Below, one piece after another: positions 20,455 through 30,982 of a DNA stretch of 64,000 nucleotides; position 1 is the first letter of the stretch, and each line of letters opens with the position of its first letter. The DNA comes from Providencia burhodogranariea DSM 19968 (GTDB lineage Bacteria > Pseudomonadota > Gammaproteobacteria > Enterobacterales > Enterobacteriaceae), in contig NZ_KB233223.1 in the NCBI RefSeq assembly GCF_000314855.2, positions 102,040 to 166,039 on the forward strand. The letters run 5' to 3'. The position numbers were made by a program, and so were the translations under genes. A model generated the notes under the pieces. That model was not told where the DNA came from, made no database searches, and worked only from the letters and a program-made list of their open reading frames with translations.

Positions 20455-21393
20455 ATGAAAGTTGCAGTTCTAGGCGCAGCAGGTGGTATCGGTCAGGCTC
20501 TTGCCCTTCTTCTCAAAAATCAGCTCCCAGCAGGTTCAGAACTCTCTCTATATGATATTGCACCAGTGACTCCGGGTGTTGCCGCAGACCTTAGCCATAT
20601 CCCTACTGATGTGAAAGTTGTTGGCTTTTCTGGTGAAGATGCAACGCCAGCACTCAAAGGTGCTGATGTTGTCCTGATCTCAGCGGGTGTTGCACGTAAG
20701 CCAGGTATGGATCGTTCAGACTTGTTCAATGTCAACGCAGGTATCGTGCGTAACCTGACTCAACAAATAGCGGTAACTTGCCCTAAAGCGCTGATCGGTA
20801 TCATCACTAACCCAGTTAATACAACGGTGGCAATTGCTGCAGAAGTATTGAAAAAAGCAGGCGTTTATGACAAAAACCGTTTATTTGGTGTAACGACTCT
20901 GGATATTATTCGTTCTAATACTTTCGTTGCAGAACTGAAAGGCAAGAAAACTCACGAAATCGAAGTACCTGTTATCGGTGGTCACTCTGGTGTGACGATT
21001 CTGCCATTACTGTCTCAAATTCCAGGCGTTAGTTTCACCGATGAAGAAATCGCGGCTCTGACTAAACGTATCCAAAATGCGGGTACTGAAGTTGTGGAAG
21101 CAAAAGCGGGTGGCGGATCTGCAACATTGTCTATGGGGCAAGCCGCAGCACGTCTTGGTTTATCACTAATTCGTGGTTTGCAAGGTGAAGAAAATGTTAT
21201 CGAATGCGTTTACACAGAAGGTGATGGCGAGCACGCACGCTTCTTTGCTCAGCCAGTTCGTTTAGGTAAAAATGGTATTGAAGAACATATTTCTTACGGC
21301 AAGCTGAGTGACTTCGAACAAAAAGCACTTAAAGAAATGTTAGAAGTACTGAAAAAAGATATCGAATTGGGTGAAAAATTCATTAATGGCTAA
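20455..21393 (+). CDS. mdh: malate dehydrogenase (NAD)
   Basis: 312-residue TCA-cycle enzyme. The N-terminal NAD-binding [17 protein letters not shown], the catalytic loop [16 protein letters not shown] with Arg residues, the NPVNTT motif and the catalytic His in [13 protein letters not shown] are all present. Length equals E. coli Mdh. A good AAAGGAG Shine-Dalgarno precedes it. Together with mqo at the window start, two malate-oxidising enzymes are encoded. Confidence 0.97.
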   Translation: MKVAVLGAAGGIGQALALLLKNQLPAGSELSLYDIAPVTPGVAADLSHIPTDVKVVGFSGEDATPALKGADVVLISAGVARKPGMDRSDLFNVNAGIVRNLTQQIAVTCPKALIGIITNPVNTTVAIAAEVLKKAGVYDKNRLFGVTTLDIIRSNTFVAELKGKKTHEIEVPVIGGHSGVTILPLLSQIPGVSFTDEEIAALTKRIQNAGTEVVEAKAGGGSATLSMGQAAARLGLSLIRGLQGEENVIECVYTEGDGEHARFFAQPVRLGKNGIEEHISYGKLSDFEQKALKEMLEVLKKDIELGEKFING

Positions 21394-21454
21394 TTGCCAT
21401 CTATTATTTCATCACGATATTCTTTATATCAAAAAAACGTTGATTTAAATTATA

Positions 21455-21501
21455 CTGCACCCTAAAAGTTGGATACCAACTAATTAAGGTGCAGTTTTTT
21501 T
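21455..21501 (+). terminator. mdh terminator with nested palindrome
   Basis: Outer stem CTGCACC/GGTGCAG (21455-21461, 21488-21494) and inner stem AGTTGG/CCAACT (21467-21472, 21476-21481), followed by seven T. A strong terminator for mdh. The sequence CTGCACCCTAAAAGTTGGA also resembles the end of an IS3-type element, so it might have arisen from one. Confidence 0.75.
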
Positions 21502-21509
21502 ATCTGCAT

Positions 21510-21782
21510 TCAGCTTATGGTTTGTGTTTTTTCTCTAACTTTCCTCTCCAATAATTCACCTGTAATTGGATTAAAATAGCGACTTGGCCATATTTCCGAT
21601 GGATGGATCCCCAGAAAATTAGCAATGATCCATTCACCTTTTGGCCAAGGACGAGATAGTGCATTAGCCAATGTTGATGAGCTTAAGCCTGCATTTCGTG
21701 ATATTGCTGCTAATGTTGTGCCTCGTTTACGTAAAGCCGCAATAATGTCTGCAGGATGCCAATCCGATTTCCGTAAAATCAT
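21510..21782 (-). CDS. sfsB: Ner-like regulator Nlp/SfsB
   Basis: 90-residue helix-turn-helix protein of the Ner family of phage Mu. The segment WHPADIIAALRKRGTTLAAISRNAGLSSSTLANALSRPWPKGE is close to E. coli Nlp (SfsB), a regulator that can activate maltose genes when overproduced. AAGGA lies about 8 nt before the ATG. In E. coli this gene follows ispB directly; here the same order and strand persist, but two Mu-domain genes and about 2.2 kb lie between. The divergent layout with those genes mimics the c/ner switch of phage Mu. Confidence 0.88.
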   Translation of the reverse strand: MILRKSDWHPADIIAALRKRGTTLAAISRNAGLSSSTLANALSRPWPKGEWIIANFLGIHPSEIWPSRYFNPITGELLERKVREKTQTIS

Positions 21783-22295
21783 TTTTTAATCCTTTTTTTA
21801 CTCAGAATCATGTAGAGTTAATGGTACATGTAACAGGAGATTGTGATACATTCACTACAATAGTCCCGTTATTGGAAATAAAATAACAGAAATTTTCCAA
21901 AAATATTTCTAATTTTTTCTAAAAATTCAATTTTATGAAATGAGTATTATTTTTGTGAAATATAAGAAAAAGTTGGCATATATATTTGTGAGATACCATA
22001 AGATGTTGAAAATAAAAACTAACTAATTATAGTTATGATTAAAAATTACATATTAACGACGAAGCTTATAGATACCAGTAATATATAACGGTTATAAAAT
22101 AAAAAAGAGAATTCATCACTAATAAATTACTCAATCTATTGTTATTAATAGAAATTAAAATAAAGATTACATGTGTGATTTATATACTAAGCAATAATAA
22201 ACATTAATTACACAAGGTTAATGATTTTTTGGAAAATAAACGGAATTTTCAGCAACTATAATTAAATTTATAACCGTGGTTAAAAGGGGGCAGGG
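21783..22295. promoter_or_regulatory. AT-rich divergent region with a spaced direct repeat
   Basis: 513 bp between sfsB and the first Mu-domain gene. Two near-identical 12-mers, TTTTCCAAAAAT (21893-21904) and TTTTCTAAAAAT (21915-21926), are spaced exactly 22 bp apart, about two helical turns. This is a plausible operator for one of the flanking regulators (inference). The AT content is much higher than in the neighbouring housekeeping genes. Confidence 0.4.
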
Positions 22296-22652
22296 ATGCA
22301 CAAAGAATGGCTCACAGCAAAAGAGTTAGCCGGTTTACAAGGACTTCCAATGACAACTCAAGGTATAAATGCGATGGCCCGGCGTGAAAATTGGGTTTGC
22401 CGTAAACGGCGAGGTATTCAAGGAAAAGCACTGGAATATCATATTAATAGTTTACCTGAAGGTTTATTTGAATCTTTTTCTGTTTACGAAATATCAGCAC
22501 CATATCAAGCAAAACAGAATGATAACTCACTTATTTGGCAAGAAATTTACAATCAACTTTCAAGTGAAGAGCGTGACCTCATATTGGCATTTATTATGCG
22601 TGAAGGTGTAATAGCACTAGTTAGTTTAATAAATAATAAGCAATTAACCTAA
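22296..22652 (+). CDS. small Mu-type DNA-binding-domain protein, copy 1
   Basis: 118 residues. The N-terminal half (about 4-55: WLTAKELAGLQGLP, QGINAMARRENW, RGIQGKALEY) matches the winged-helix domain shared by the phage Mu c repressor and the N-terminus of MuA transposase. No transposase catalytic domain follows, so it is a stand-alone DNA-binding protein, probably a regulator. The C-terminal half (about 70-110) is helical and hydrophobic and could be an oligomerisation part. A strong AAAGGGGGC Shine-Dalgarno precedes the ATG. A paralogue lies 121 bp downstream. Likely phage-derived; function unknown. Confidence 0.75.
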   Translation: MHKEWLTAKELAGLQGLPMTTQGINAMARRENWVCRKRRGIQGKALEYHINSLPEGLFESFSVYEISAPYQAKQNDNSLIWQEIYNQLSSEERDLILAFIMREGVIALVSLINNKQLT

Positions 22653-22773
22653 TAAATAGATTTAAGGTTATTAATGAACAATATGAATAACTACGTTAAG
22701 TTTATTTTTTGTTTATAACGGCTGAATATAGCCTCAACAGCAGATTTCATAATATAAGTTCGAAAGAGATAAT

Positions 22774-23136
22774 ATGGAAAAAATGTGGTTTACTGCAAAA
22801 GAATTAGCGGGTTTAGAAGGCTTACCGACTTCTCCACAGGGCATAAATCTGATGGCAAGAAGAGAAGGATGGCAAAATCGTCGTAAGCGAGGTGTTCAAG
22901 GCAAAGCAGTAGAATACTCGCTAGATAGCTTACCTATAGAAATACAAAGCCAATTAAATCTTTGTGAGCCTTCAGCTGCCTATCAAAGCCAAAGAACGGA
23001 TACTCTACAAATTTGGGTCGAAGCTTACTACCAGCTAACTGAGAATGAACGTAGTGATATAGTGAAATATATTTTACGTTATGGTTTGTCATCGTTGTTA
23101 GCTCGAATAAAAGAAGAGGAGAAAGGGGAAGAGTAG
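22774..23136 (+). CDS. small Mu-type DNA-binding-domain protein, copy 2
   Basis: 120 residues, a tandem paralogue of the preceding gene. Shared pattern WxTAKELAGLxGLP, QGIN.MARREGW, RGVQGKAVEY, SLP in the first 55 residues, and a similar helical tail (QIWVEAYYQLTENERSDIVKYIL). The N-terminal halves are clearly homologous, while the tails have diverged, which fits duplication followed by specialisation. AAAGAG upstream is a usable Shine-Dalgarno. It ends with an acidic EEEKGEE tail. Annotation as a transposase would be misleading since no catalytic domain exists. Confidence 0.75.
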   Translation: MEKMWFTAKELAGLEGLPTSPQGINLMARREGWQNRRKRGVQGKAVEYSLDSLPIEIQSQLNLCEPSAAYQSQRTDTLQIWVEAYYQLTENERSDIVKYILRYGLSSLLARIKEEEKGEE

Positions 23137-23964
23137 TCACATTCCCTTATTGATATGGTTGATCCGTCCTGAATAATATATGGCATATTTTAATGATAAA
23201 TTCGATATATTCTATATGTTGAGTATACGCAGCGTGATGACTTTCTGAACAATGACGTTTATCGCAGTTTGTACAGTTTGAGGATTAGCATAAAACTCTG
23301 AAAGAGTTGAAGCCTGAAAATAAATTAAATATATAAGTGACCTATTATTGCTATAGTTGGTTTTTTCATTTGTGAAGATTTAATATTAATCAAGTGACTA
23401 AGCTAATATCATAAAAAATAGCATATTATCAAAAAGCCATTTAGTGTGATAGAGCTCAAATATCTATGAATTGATAATAGAGTTATGCAAATGTGGCAAT
23501 GTTATCAATAATAAAAATATTAGCTGCATACATTTTTGCATGAGCTTATAGTTTATTCATAACTATATTTGAATTTTCTGAATGATGAACAATATCAAAG
23601 GATATGCGAGTAAAAGAAGTTATCACAGGTTGGTGCGTACGTTAAATACTGGAGTAAATACATAAATGGCGGTAAATCCTTTGCATGAATAGAACTTCAT
23701 TGTATTGGCGAAATTATCACTATTTAGCTTTCAGATTCAACATCTTCAGATTTTTTATAGAAACAAAAAAATACGATATATTGACCAATCCCCTAATTTT
23801 CATACCTTATCGTAAATACACTGTACAACGTAATTGTTACTGATAGTCAAAGAAATTGACTTCTAATTATTAGAAGCGTAACTAAAATATATAACGCTCG
23901 ATAAAGTTTACCGAGCGTTATAAGTCTGAAAAGAATTTGTTTAAATTAGTACTTGCCAGATTAA
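23137..23964. other. AT-rich non-coding stretch downstream of the Mu-domain genes
   Basis: About 830 bp without a convincing gene. The longest candidate, a 26-codon frame from about 23585, lacks a ribosome-binding site. A hairpin TATAACGCTCG/CGAGCGTTATA at 23891-23920 just after the ispB stop is a plausible ispB terminator. Base composition suggests acquired or decaying DNA. Confidence 0.4.
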
Positions 23965-24936
23965 CTATGAATGGCGCGAGATTGCTATCTGAGCAAGGCC
24001 AATTAAAGCTTCTTTGTATACAGACTCATCAAGAGTGCCCAAAGCATTAATTGCTTTTTGTGATTCTTCCTGAGCACGAGCATAGGTGTATTCAAGCGAA
24101 CCACAACGTTTCATTGTTGCAAGAACGGTTTCTAGCAAATGGCGGCCATTGCCTTGTTCGATCGCTTGGCGGATTAACGCTGACTCCTCTTCTGTGCCAT
24201 GATTCATCGCATGCAGAAGTGGTAATGTTGGTTTTCCTTCATCAAGGTCATCGCCTGTATTTTTACCTAACTGAGTATTGTCCGCATCATAATCTAGCAA
24301 GTCATCTATAAGTTGAAATGCAGTTCCCAGATAACGACCATAATCCTGTAAGGCTCGTTCTTGCTCAGGTGTTGCAGCGGCTAAAATTGCAGATGCATGT
24401 GCAGCTGCTTCAAATAAGCGAGCTGTTTTACTGTAGATCACTTGCATATAGCTTTTTTCAGTAATGCTAGGATCATTACAGTTCATTAACTGCAAAACTT
24501 CACCTTCAGCGATGACATTTGTCGCTTCAGACATAAGTTTTAGTACTCGCATTGAGTCAAGATCAGTCATCATTTGAAAGGATCGAGTATAAATGAAGTC
24601 ACCGACGAGGACACTAGCAGCATTACCAAAAACAGCGTTTGCAGTTTGTTTTCCGCGTCTCATGTCTGATTCATCAACAACATCATCATGTAACAAAGTT
24701 GCGGTATGGATAAACTCAATCAGTGCTGCAACTTGGATATGTTTATGTCCAGAATAACCAAGAGATCGACCTGCAAGTATGGCGATCATCGGACGGATCC
24801 TTTTTCCGCCTCCGCTAACAATGTAATAGCCGAGCTGGTTAATTAGCGCAACGTCTGAATTCAATTGACTGAGGATCGCTTCGTTTACCGCTGACATATC
24901 CCCGCTGGTCAGTTCAACAATAGATTCTAAATTCAT
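23965..24936 (-). CDS. ispB: octaprenyl diphosphate synthase
   Basis: 323-residue trans-prenyltransferase making the C40 side chain of ubiquinone and menaquinone. Both aspartate-rich motifs are present: LLHDDVVDESDMRRG (about 81-95) and QLIDDLLDYD (about 208-217), along with the GGKRIRP segment. Length equals E. coli IspB. It is divergent from rplU, as in E. coli. It links functionally with the ubiquinone genes ubiT/U/V at the other end of the window. Confidence 0.96.
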   Translation of the reverse strand: MNLESIVELTSGDMSAVNEAILSQLNSDVALINQLGYYIVSGGGKRIRPMIAILAGRSLGYSGHKHIQVAALIEFIHTATLLHDDVVDESDMRRGKQTANAVFGNAASVLVGDFIYTRSFQMMTDLDSMRVLKLMSEATNVIAEGEVLQLMNCNDPSITEKSYMQVIYSKTARLFEAAAHASAILAAATPEQERALQDYGRYLGTAFQLIDDLLDYDADNTQLGKNTGDDLDEGKPTLPLLHAMNHGTEEESALIRQAIEQGNGRHLLETVLATMKRCGSLEYTYARAQEESQKAINALGTLDESVYKEALIGLAQIAISRHS

Positions 24937-25283
24937 CGTAATTTATTCATATTATAAGATTTCAGCTATCACCTAATTATAAAATCTAATCATAAAAAAG
25001 GTGGTGGCAATAGAACAGTTATCTTGTAAGCATAACATTAATATTTCTAAGATAATCAGTTGTCATGCAAAAAATGTTTAAATAAGTAACAATTCGAGCT
25101 ATTCAGGGGAAATCAACAATCGAAGTGAGTGCCTAATAAAAAAGTCGTATTTTTTGTAATCCGACTGCATTATTGGCTTGTGTTCTGGTGCTTTTTTGCG
25201 TAGAATTCGCGCCCTATTGTGAATATTTTATAGCGTGCTCTGGAATTGAATTATTTAGCGAGTACGCGGAAAGCGGAGTTAAT
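24937..25283. other. ispB-rplU divergent promoter region
   Basis: 347 bp with no gene. It carries the rplU promoter (see 25178-25206) and presumably the ispB promoter towards the left. The rplU leader is about 70-75 nt long. Confidence 0.5.
25178..25206 (+). promoter_or_regulatory. sigma70 promoter of rplU-rpmA
   Basis: TTGTGT, a 17-bp spacer, then TAGAAT (25201-25206). The GC-rich CGCGCCC just after the -10 box is typical of a stringently controlled discriminator in ribosomal operons. Confidence 0.65.
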
Positions 25284-25592
25284 ATGTACGCGGTTTTCCA
25301 AAGTGGTGGTAAACAACACCGAGTTAGCGAAGGTCAAACTGTCCGCCTAGAAAAGCTGGACATCGCAACAGGTGAAACTGTTGAATTTGATCACGTTCTG
25401 ATGGTTGCTAATGGCGATGATATCAAAATCGGCGCTCCTGTCGTTGAAGGCGTGAAAGTGAAAGCGGAAGTGGTTGCACACGGTCGTGGCGATAAAGTCA
25501 AAATCGTCAAATTCCGTCGTCGTAAACATAGCCGTAAACAACAGGGTCACCGTCAGTGGTTCACTGATGTTAAGATCACTGGCATCGCTTAA
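25284..25592 (+). CDS. rplU: 50S ribosomal protein L21
   Basis: 102-residue ribosomal protein. [20 protein letters not shown] and [20 protein letters not shown] are diagnostic. The ATG at 25284 with GGAG upstream is chosen; the longer open frame upstream is not conserved. First gene of rplU-rpmA. Confidence 0.97.
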   Translation: MYAVFQSGGKQHRVSEGQTVRLEKLDIATGETVEFDHVLMVANGDDIKIGAPVVEGVKVKAEVVAHGRGDKVKIVKFRRRKHSRKQQGHRQWFTDVKITGIA

Positions 25593-25599
25593 GATTTAG

Positions 25600-25869
<270 letters not shown>

Positions 25870-25893
25870 GTTTTCTGACTTTTAATTCGAGTT

Positions 25894-27173
<1,280 letters not shown>

Positions 27174-27221
27174 CCCAAGTATACATTAAGTGACTGATTT
27201 TGTTTGTCACTTTAAATTTCG

Positions 27222-27256
27222 AAAACGCCTGATGAATATCATCGGGCGTTTTGCTT
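27222..27256 (+). terminator. obgE terminator
   Basis: Stem AAAACGCCTGAT/ATCGGGCGTTTT (27222-27233, 27241-27252; one G-T pair) followed by a T-rich GCTTTTT. Confidence 0.8.
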
Positions 27257-27499
27257 TTTACCTGCAAGGCATGATGATATGCCGTAACTGATTTGTAGTG
27301 ATTGTTTCAGTATTTACATCAGCTCAATATTGACAGACTAACCCAATAAAAACTCTTGTTCAAAATACTCTAAGCTGCTCGGCTAATAAATTTAATGATT
27401 ACCATATTCTTTGCCATTGGTTATGCCATTCTAAATTTTGCAAATTTAGCTGACGGTCTTGGTAATTATCTGGAAAGAGGCAACTGCATCAATGAAAGT

Positions 27500-27540
27500 G
27501 ATCCCCAATAGTTGAATAAACAATCTTTGGGGATCTTTTT
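27500..27540. terminator. second hairpin between obgE and dacB
   Basis: Stem GATCCCCAA/TTGGGGATC (27500-27508, 27527-27535), followed on the plus strand by TTTTTATTT. It lies 22 bp beyond the dacB stop and may serve both convergent genes, though its T-run suits the plus strand better. Confidence 0.65.
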
Positions 27541-27561
27541 ATTTAGAGCGTCGTACAATGA

Positions 27562-29019
27562 TCAATTTTTCTGATAAAGATCTTTGTATAATCGGCTCTC
27601 AAAACGGACTAGTGGAACGCGTCGACTGCGCTGTTGGCTTTGAGGAACTGCATAAGCTGAGATAAATTGTACAAAAGCTACGCGTTGACCACTAGCTGTG
27701 GTAATGAAACCTGCGAGGTTATACACACCTTGCAGCGCGCCAGTTTTTGCAGACACTTTACCATTAACGCCAGCTTCGTCTAAACCACCGCGGTAACGTA
27801 GTGTTCCATCATGTCCGGCAAGTGGTAGCATTGAAATAAAATCAAGCTGTTGATCATTTTTTGCGATGAATTGTAAAATTTCCATCATCGTGGCTGGAGT
27901 GATTAAGTTATGGCGTGATAAGCCAGACCCGTCCACCATGACGGTATTGCCCAAATCGATCCCAGCTTTTTGTTTTAAGACTTGTCTGACAGCATCGGAG
28001 CCCGAACGCCATGTCCCTGGCATACCATAGTAATCTCGCCCAATGGTACGAAATACGGTATCAGCAATCATGTTGTCTGATTTTTTCAGCATTACCTTGA
28101 GTAAGTTATGCAATGGCTGTGATTCTGTTTTAACGAGAATTTGTGATTGTGTAGTAGGAAGGGTTCTTTTCTTCACATGGCCAGTAATTTCAATACCTGC
28201 AATTTTGAGTTCATTTTTGACGATAGCACCGGAGTAACTTGCGCCATTCTGTACGGCAAATGCGAGTGGCAAAGGTTCACTTCTTTGTGCTAAGCAACCT
28301 GTTAATGTATAGCGATTTAGCTCTCCAGGAACCACATCCAGTTCACAATAACGGCCTTCAGCGGAGCCTTTGGAAATTGTTTTGACTTCACTAAACATAT
28401 TGACTGGATAAAAACTAGCAGTTTTTATATAAGCCATGTCGCCCGCTTTTTCTGCTGGGTAGAGTGATACTGAAAAACAATTTCTATCAATAATTGCTGC
28501 CGCAGGTGGAGCACTAAAGCATTGTGTCATATCATTCCATACCCAACCCGGTGCTTTATCATGGCTTGTGAAGGCTGATATATCAACAATCAAGTCACCC
28601 TCTACTTTGTGGATACCTATTTGTTTTAGTGCGTTGACCATATTACGAATTTGTTGACGTGTCAGCGTTGGGTCACCACTAAAGCGAATCACAAGATCAC
28701 CATCGAGGATATTATTATTCAATTTAGCGCTGGTTTCAAAATTAGTCACAAAACGGAAATCAGGACCGAGTTGTAATAGCGCAGCTAGTGCGGTGACGAC
28801 TTTTTGTGTACTAGCTGGAAGTGCCATTTGTTGCGCATTAAAATCAATAATAGGAGTATTGCTACCAACTTTCTGCGCAACCAGAGCTAGGTTAGTACCA
28901 TCGGGTAAATATTGCTTATAATCATCAACGGGAATTGCAAGAGCTTGTCCTGCAGTTAAAGCAATTCCTAAAGTGATGATCCATTTTCTGGTGAGTGTTA
29001 ATAACGGCATAAATTTCAC
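27562..29019 (-). CDS. dacB: D-alanyl-D-alanine carboxypeptidase/endopeptidase PBP4
   Basis: 485-residue periplasmic class C penicillin-binding protein that trims and cleaves peptidoglycan cross-links. It has a signal peptide (IITLGIALTAGQALA) and the three active-site motifs: SxxK in ASTQK (about residue 70), SxN in KSDN, and KTG in SAKTGAL. The first codon is GTG at 29017-29019; an ATG 9 bp further in is an equally possible start and no strong Shine-Dalgarno decides. Divergent from greA, as in E. coli. Confidence 0.94.
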   Translation of the reverse strand: MKFMPLLTLTRKWIITLGIALTAGQALAIPVDDYKQYLPDGTNLALVAQKVGSNTPIIDFNAQQMALPASTQKVVTALAALLQLGPDFRFVTNFETSAKLNNNILDGDLVIRFSGDPTLTRQQIRNMVNALKQIGIHKVEGDLIVDISAFTSHDKAPGWVWNDMTQCFSAPPAAAIIDRNCFSVSLYPAEKAGDMAYIKTASFYPVNMFSEVKTISKGSAEGRYCELDVVPGELNRYTLTGCLAQRSEPLPLAFAVQNGASYSGAIVKNELKIAGIEITGHVKKRTLPTTQSQILVKTESQPLHNLLKVMLKKSDNMIADTVFRTIGRDYYGMPGTWRSGSDAVRQVLKQKAGIDLGNTVMVDGSGLSRHNLITPATMMEILQFIAKNDQQLDFISMLPLAGHDGTLRYRGGLDEAGVNGKVSAKTGALQGVYNLAGFITTASGQRVAFVQFISAYAVPQSQQRSRRVPLVRFESRLYKDLYQKN

Positions 29020-29279
29020 GCATTAGGGTAGACATACTGTATATACTAAAGTGTAATACCAGAAAAAGTAAACGGTGACTGGCTATTAACTCTACGTTAG
29101 CTGCGTTAGAATGGTTAACAATTGTGATATGATAAGTGTATGAATGGTTTTTAAAGATACATTCATAGCCTGTGTATTGTTCAAACGCCTGCAATTTTGC
29201 GAGGTGTTGAGTTTGCTGTTGATACAGAAATCAGGAAGATACTTATTTTTAGATAGGATTGAAACAGAGGTATTTATCA

Positions 29280-29756
29280 ATGAAACAGATTCCAATGACG
29301 GTATTTGGTGCAGATAAACTACGAGAAGAACTCGATTATCTTAAATCTGTCCGCCGCCCGGAAATTATTGCATCAATAGCAGATGCTCGCGAACATGGTG
29401 ACTTGAAAGAGAACGCAGAATACCATGCAGCTCGTGAGCAACAAGGTTTTTGTGAAGGCCGTATTCAAGAAATTGAATCTAAGCTTTCCCATGCTCAGGT
29501 CATTGACGTCACTAAAATGTCAAATAATGGGCGTGTTATATTTGGTGCTACAGTATCAGTTCTGAATGTTGATACAGATGAAGAACTGACTTATCGTATT
29601 GTTGGTGATGATGAAGCAGATATTAAAATTAATCTGATTTCGGTCAATTCACCCATCGCACGTGGTTTGATAGGCAAAGAGGTTGATGATGTTGTCACGA
29701 TCAAAACGCCTGGCGGTGATGTAGAGTTTGAAATTCTTAAAGTTGAGTATATCTGA
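29280..29756 (+). CDS. greA: transcription elongation factor GreA
   Basis: 158-residue factor that stimulates RNA cleavage by backtracked RNA polymerase. The N-terminal coiled coil carries the acidic tip [20 protein letters not shown] (about 36-55), and the C-terminal FKBP-like domain has GRVIFGATV and [14 protein letters not shown]. The ATG at 29280 gives E. coli length; AGAGG lies 9 nt upstream. Monocistronic with a strong terminator. Confidence 0.97.
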   Translation: MKQIPMTVFGADKLREELDYLKSVRRPEIIASIADAREHGDLKENAEYHAAREQQGFCEGRIQEIESKLSHAQVIDVTKMSNNGRVIFGATVSVLNVDTDEELTYRIVGDDEADIKINLISVNSPIARGLIGKEVDDVVTIKTPGGDVEFEILKVEYI

Positions 29757-29806
29757 TTCCTATTTATCTGAATTGGTTATATTATTTTACTGTTTTAGAA
29801 GGAAAA

Positions 29807-29828
29807 GGCCGCAGGCGGCCTTTTTTTT
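29807..29828 (+). terminator. greA terminator
   Basis: Stem GGCCG/CGGCC with loop CAGG, followed by eight T. Confidence 0.85.
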
Positions 29829-29875
29829 CACATAAAACATGCTTTCGATGGCATTTTTATATAAATGAAGCGATA

Positions 29876-30169
29876 TTATTTAGGTAGAATAATTTTGCGC
29901 TCAGCCGAAGGACGGTAGAGAACAAGTATTTTTCCTATAATTTGTACATTAACAGCACTTGTTTCACGAACAATCGCGTCAGCGATCAAATTTTTAGTTT
30001 CGCGATCTTCGCCTGCGATCTTGATTTTGATAAGCTCATGATGCGCTAATGAAAGTTCGATCTCGGCTAAAACACCTTCAGTTAAACCATTGTTGCCAAT
30101 CATGACAACAGGATTTAGGTGGTGAGCGAGACTTTTCAGGTGTTGAATTTGTTTTTTATTAAGATTCAT
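29876..30169 (-). CDS. yhbY: YhbY, CRM-domain ribosome assembly factor
   Basis: 97-residue RNA-binding protein that associates with pre-50S particles. The CRM-domain GNNGLTEGVLAEIELSLAHHELIKIKI segment (about 25-51) holds the GxxG motif. Divergent from rlmE, as in E. coli, which fits a shared 50S-maturation role. Confidence 0.95.
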   Translation of the reverse strand: MNLNKKQIQHLKSLAHHLNPVVMIGNNGLTEGVLAEIELSLAHHELIKIKIAGEDRETKNLIADAIVRETSAVNVQIIGKILVLYRPSAERKIILPK

Positions 30170-30304
30170 CGATTTTTTGCTTAGTTAGTATTGAAAATGG
30201 CTCATTCTAACGCCATCTGATATCTATCACCATCAATTATATCTATTTGATGGTAAAGAAGCAGTAATATAGATGTATTTCTATTAGTATAGTTGGAAAG
30301 TGCA

Positions 30305-30934
30305 ATGGCCAATAAAAAACGTTCGGCAAGCTCAAGTCGCTGGTTACAAGAACATTTTAGTGATAAATATGTTCTGCAAGCACAAAAAAAGGGGCTTCGC
30401 TCGCGTGCATGGTTTAAACTGGATGAAATCCAGCAAGGTGATAAAATATTTAAACCAGGTATGACTGTTGTTGATTTGGGAGCAGCACCCGGTGGTTGGT
30501 CACAGCATGTAGTCAGCCAAATAGGCAAAAATGGCCGGGTGATTGCTTGTGATATTTTACCTATGGACCCGATTGTTGGCGTAGATTTCCTACAAGGAGA
30601 TTTTCGTGATGAAGCAGTGTTAGCAGCGCTGTTAGAACGGGTTGGTGATAAAAAAGTCCAGGTGGTCATGTCTGATATGGCCCCAAATATGAGTGGGACT
30701 CCCGCGGTTGATATACCTCGATCGATGTATTTGGTTGAGTTAGCATTGGATATGTGCCGTGCCGTGCTGGCCCCTGGGGGAAGTTTTATCGTTAAAGTAT
30801 TTCAGGGAGAAGGCTTTGACGAGTACCTAAGGGATATCCGTTCCCTATTTACGAAGGTAAAAGTTCGTAAACCCGAATCTTCGCGGGCACGATCGCGTGA
30901 AGTATACATTGTAGCGACAGGACTAAAACTATAG
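30305..30934 (+). CDS. rlmE: 23S rRNA 2'-O-ribose U2552 methyltransferase RlmE
   Basis: 209-residue SAM-dependent enzyme (RrmJ/FtsJ) acting on the A loop of 23S rRNA in 50S particles. The SAM motif [13 protein letters not shown] (about 58-70) and the K-D-K-E catalytic set (K in AWFKLDE, D in [10 protein letters not shown] in FIVKVFQG, E in SREVYIV) are intact. The ATG at 30305 matches the family start and E. coli length. ftsH follows after 48 bp, as in E. coli. Confidence 0.96.
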   Translation: MANKKRSASSSRWLQEHFSDKYVLQAQKKGLRSRAWFKLDEIQQGDKIFKPGMTVVDLGAAPGGWSQHVVSQIGKNGRVIACDILPMDPIVGVDFLQGDFRDEAVLAALLERVGDKKVQVVMSDMAPNMSGTPAVDIPRSMYLVELALDMCRAVLAPGGSFIVKVFQGEGFDEYLRDIRSLFTKVKVRKPESSRARSREVYIVATGLKL

Positions 30935-30982
30935 TAACCTGACCGTTATTTGTTAACACAGTTGTAATATGAGGTTAATCCC

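Noticed and set aside
21455-21501. mdh downstream palindrome as an IS3 element end
   Set aside because: Only about 20 bp resemble an IS end and no transposase lies nearby; the terminator function explains it better.
23585-23662. A 26-codon open frame in the AT-rich region before ispB
   Set aside because: No Shine-Dalgarno, no recognisable motif, and frames of this size are expected by chance.
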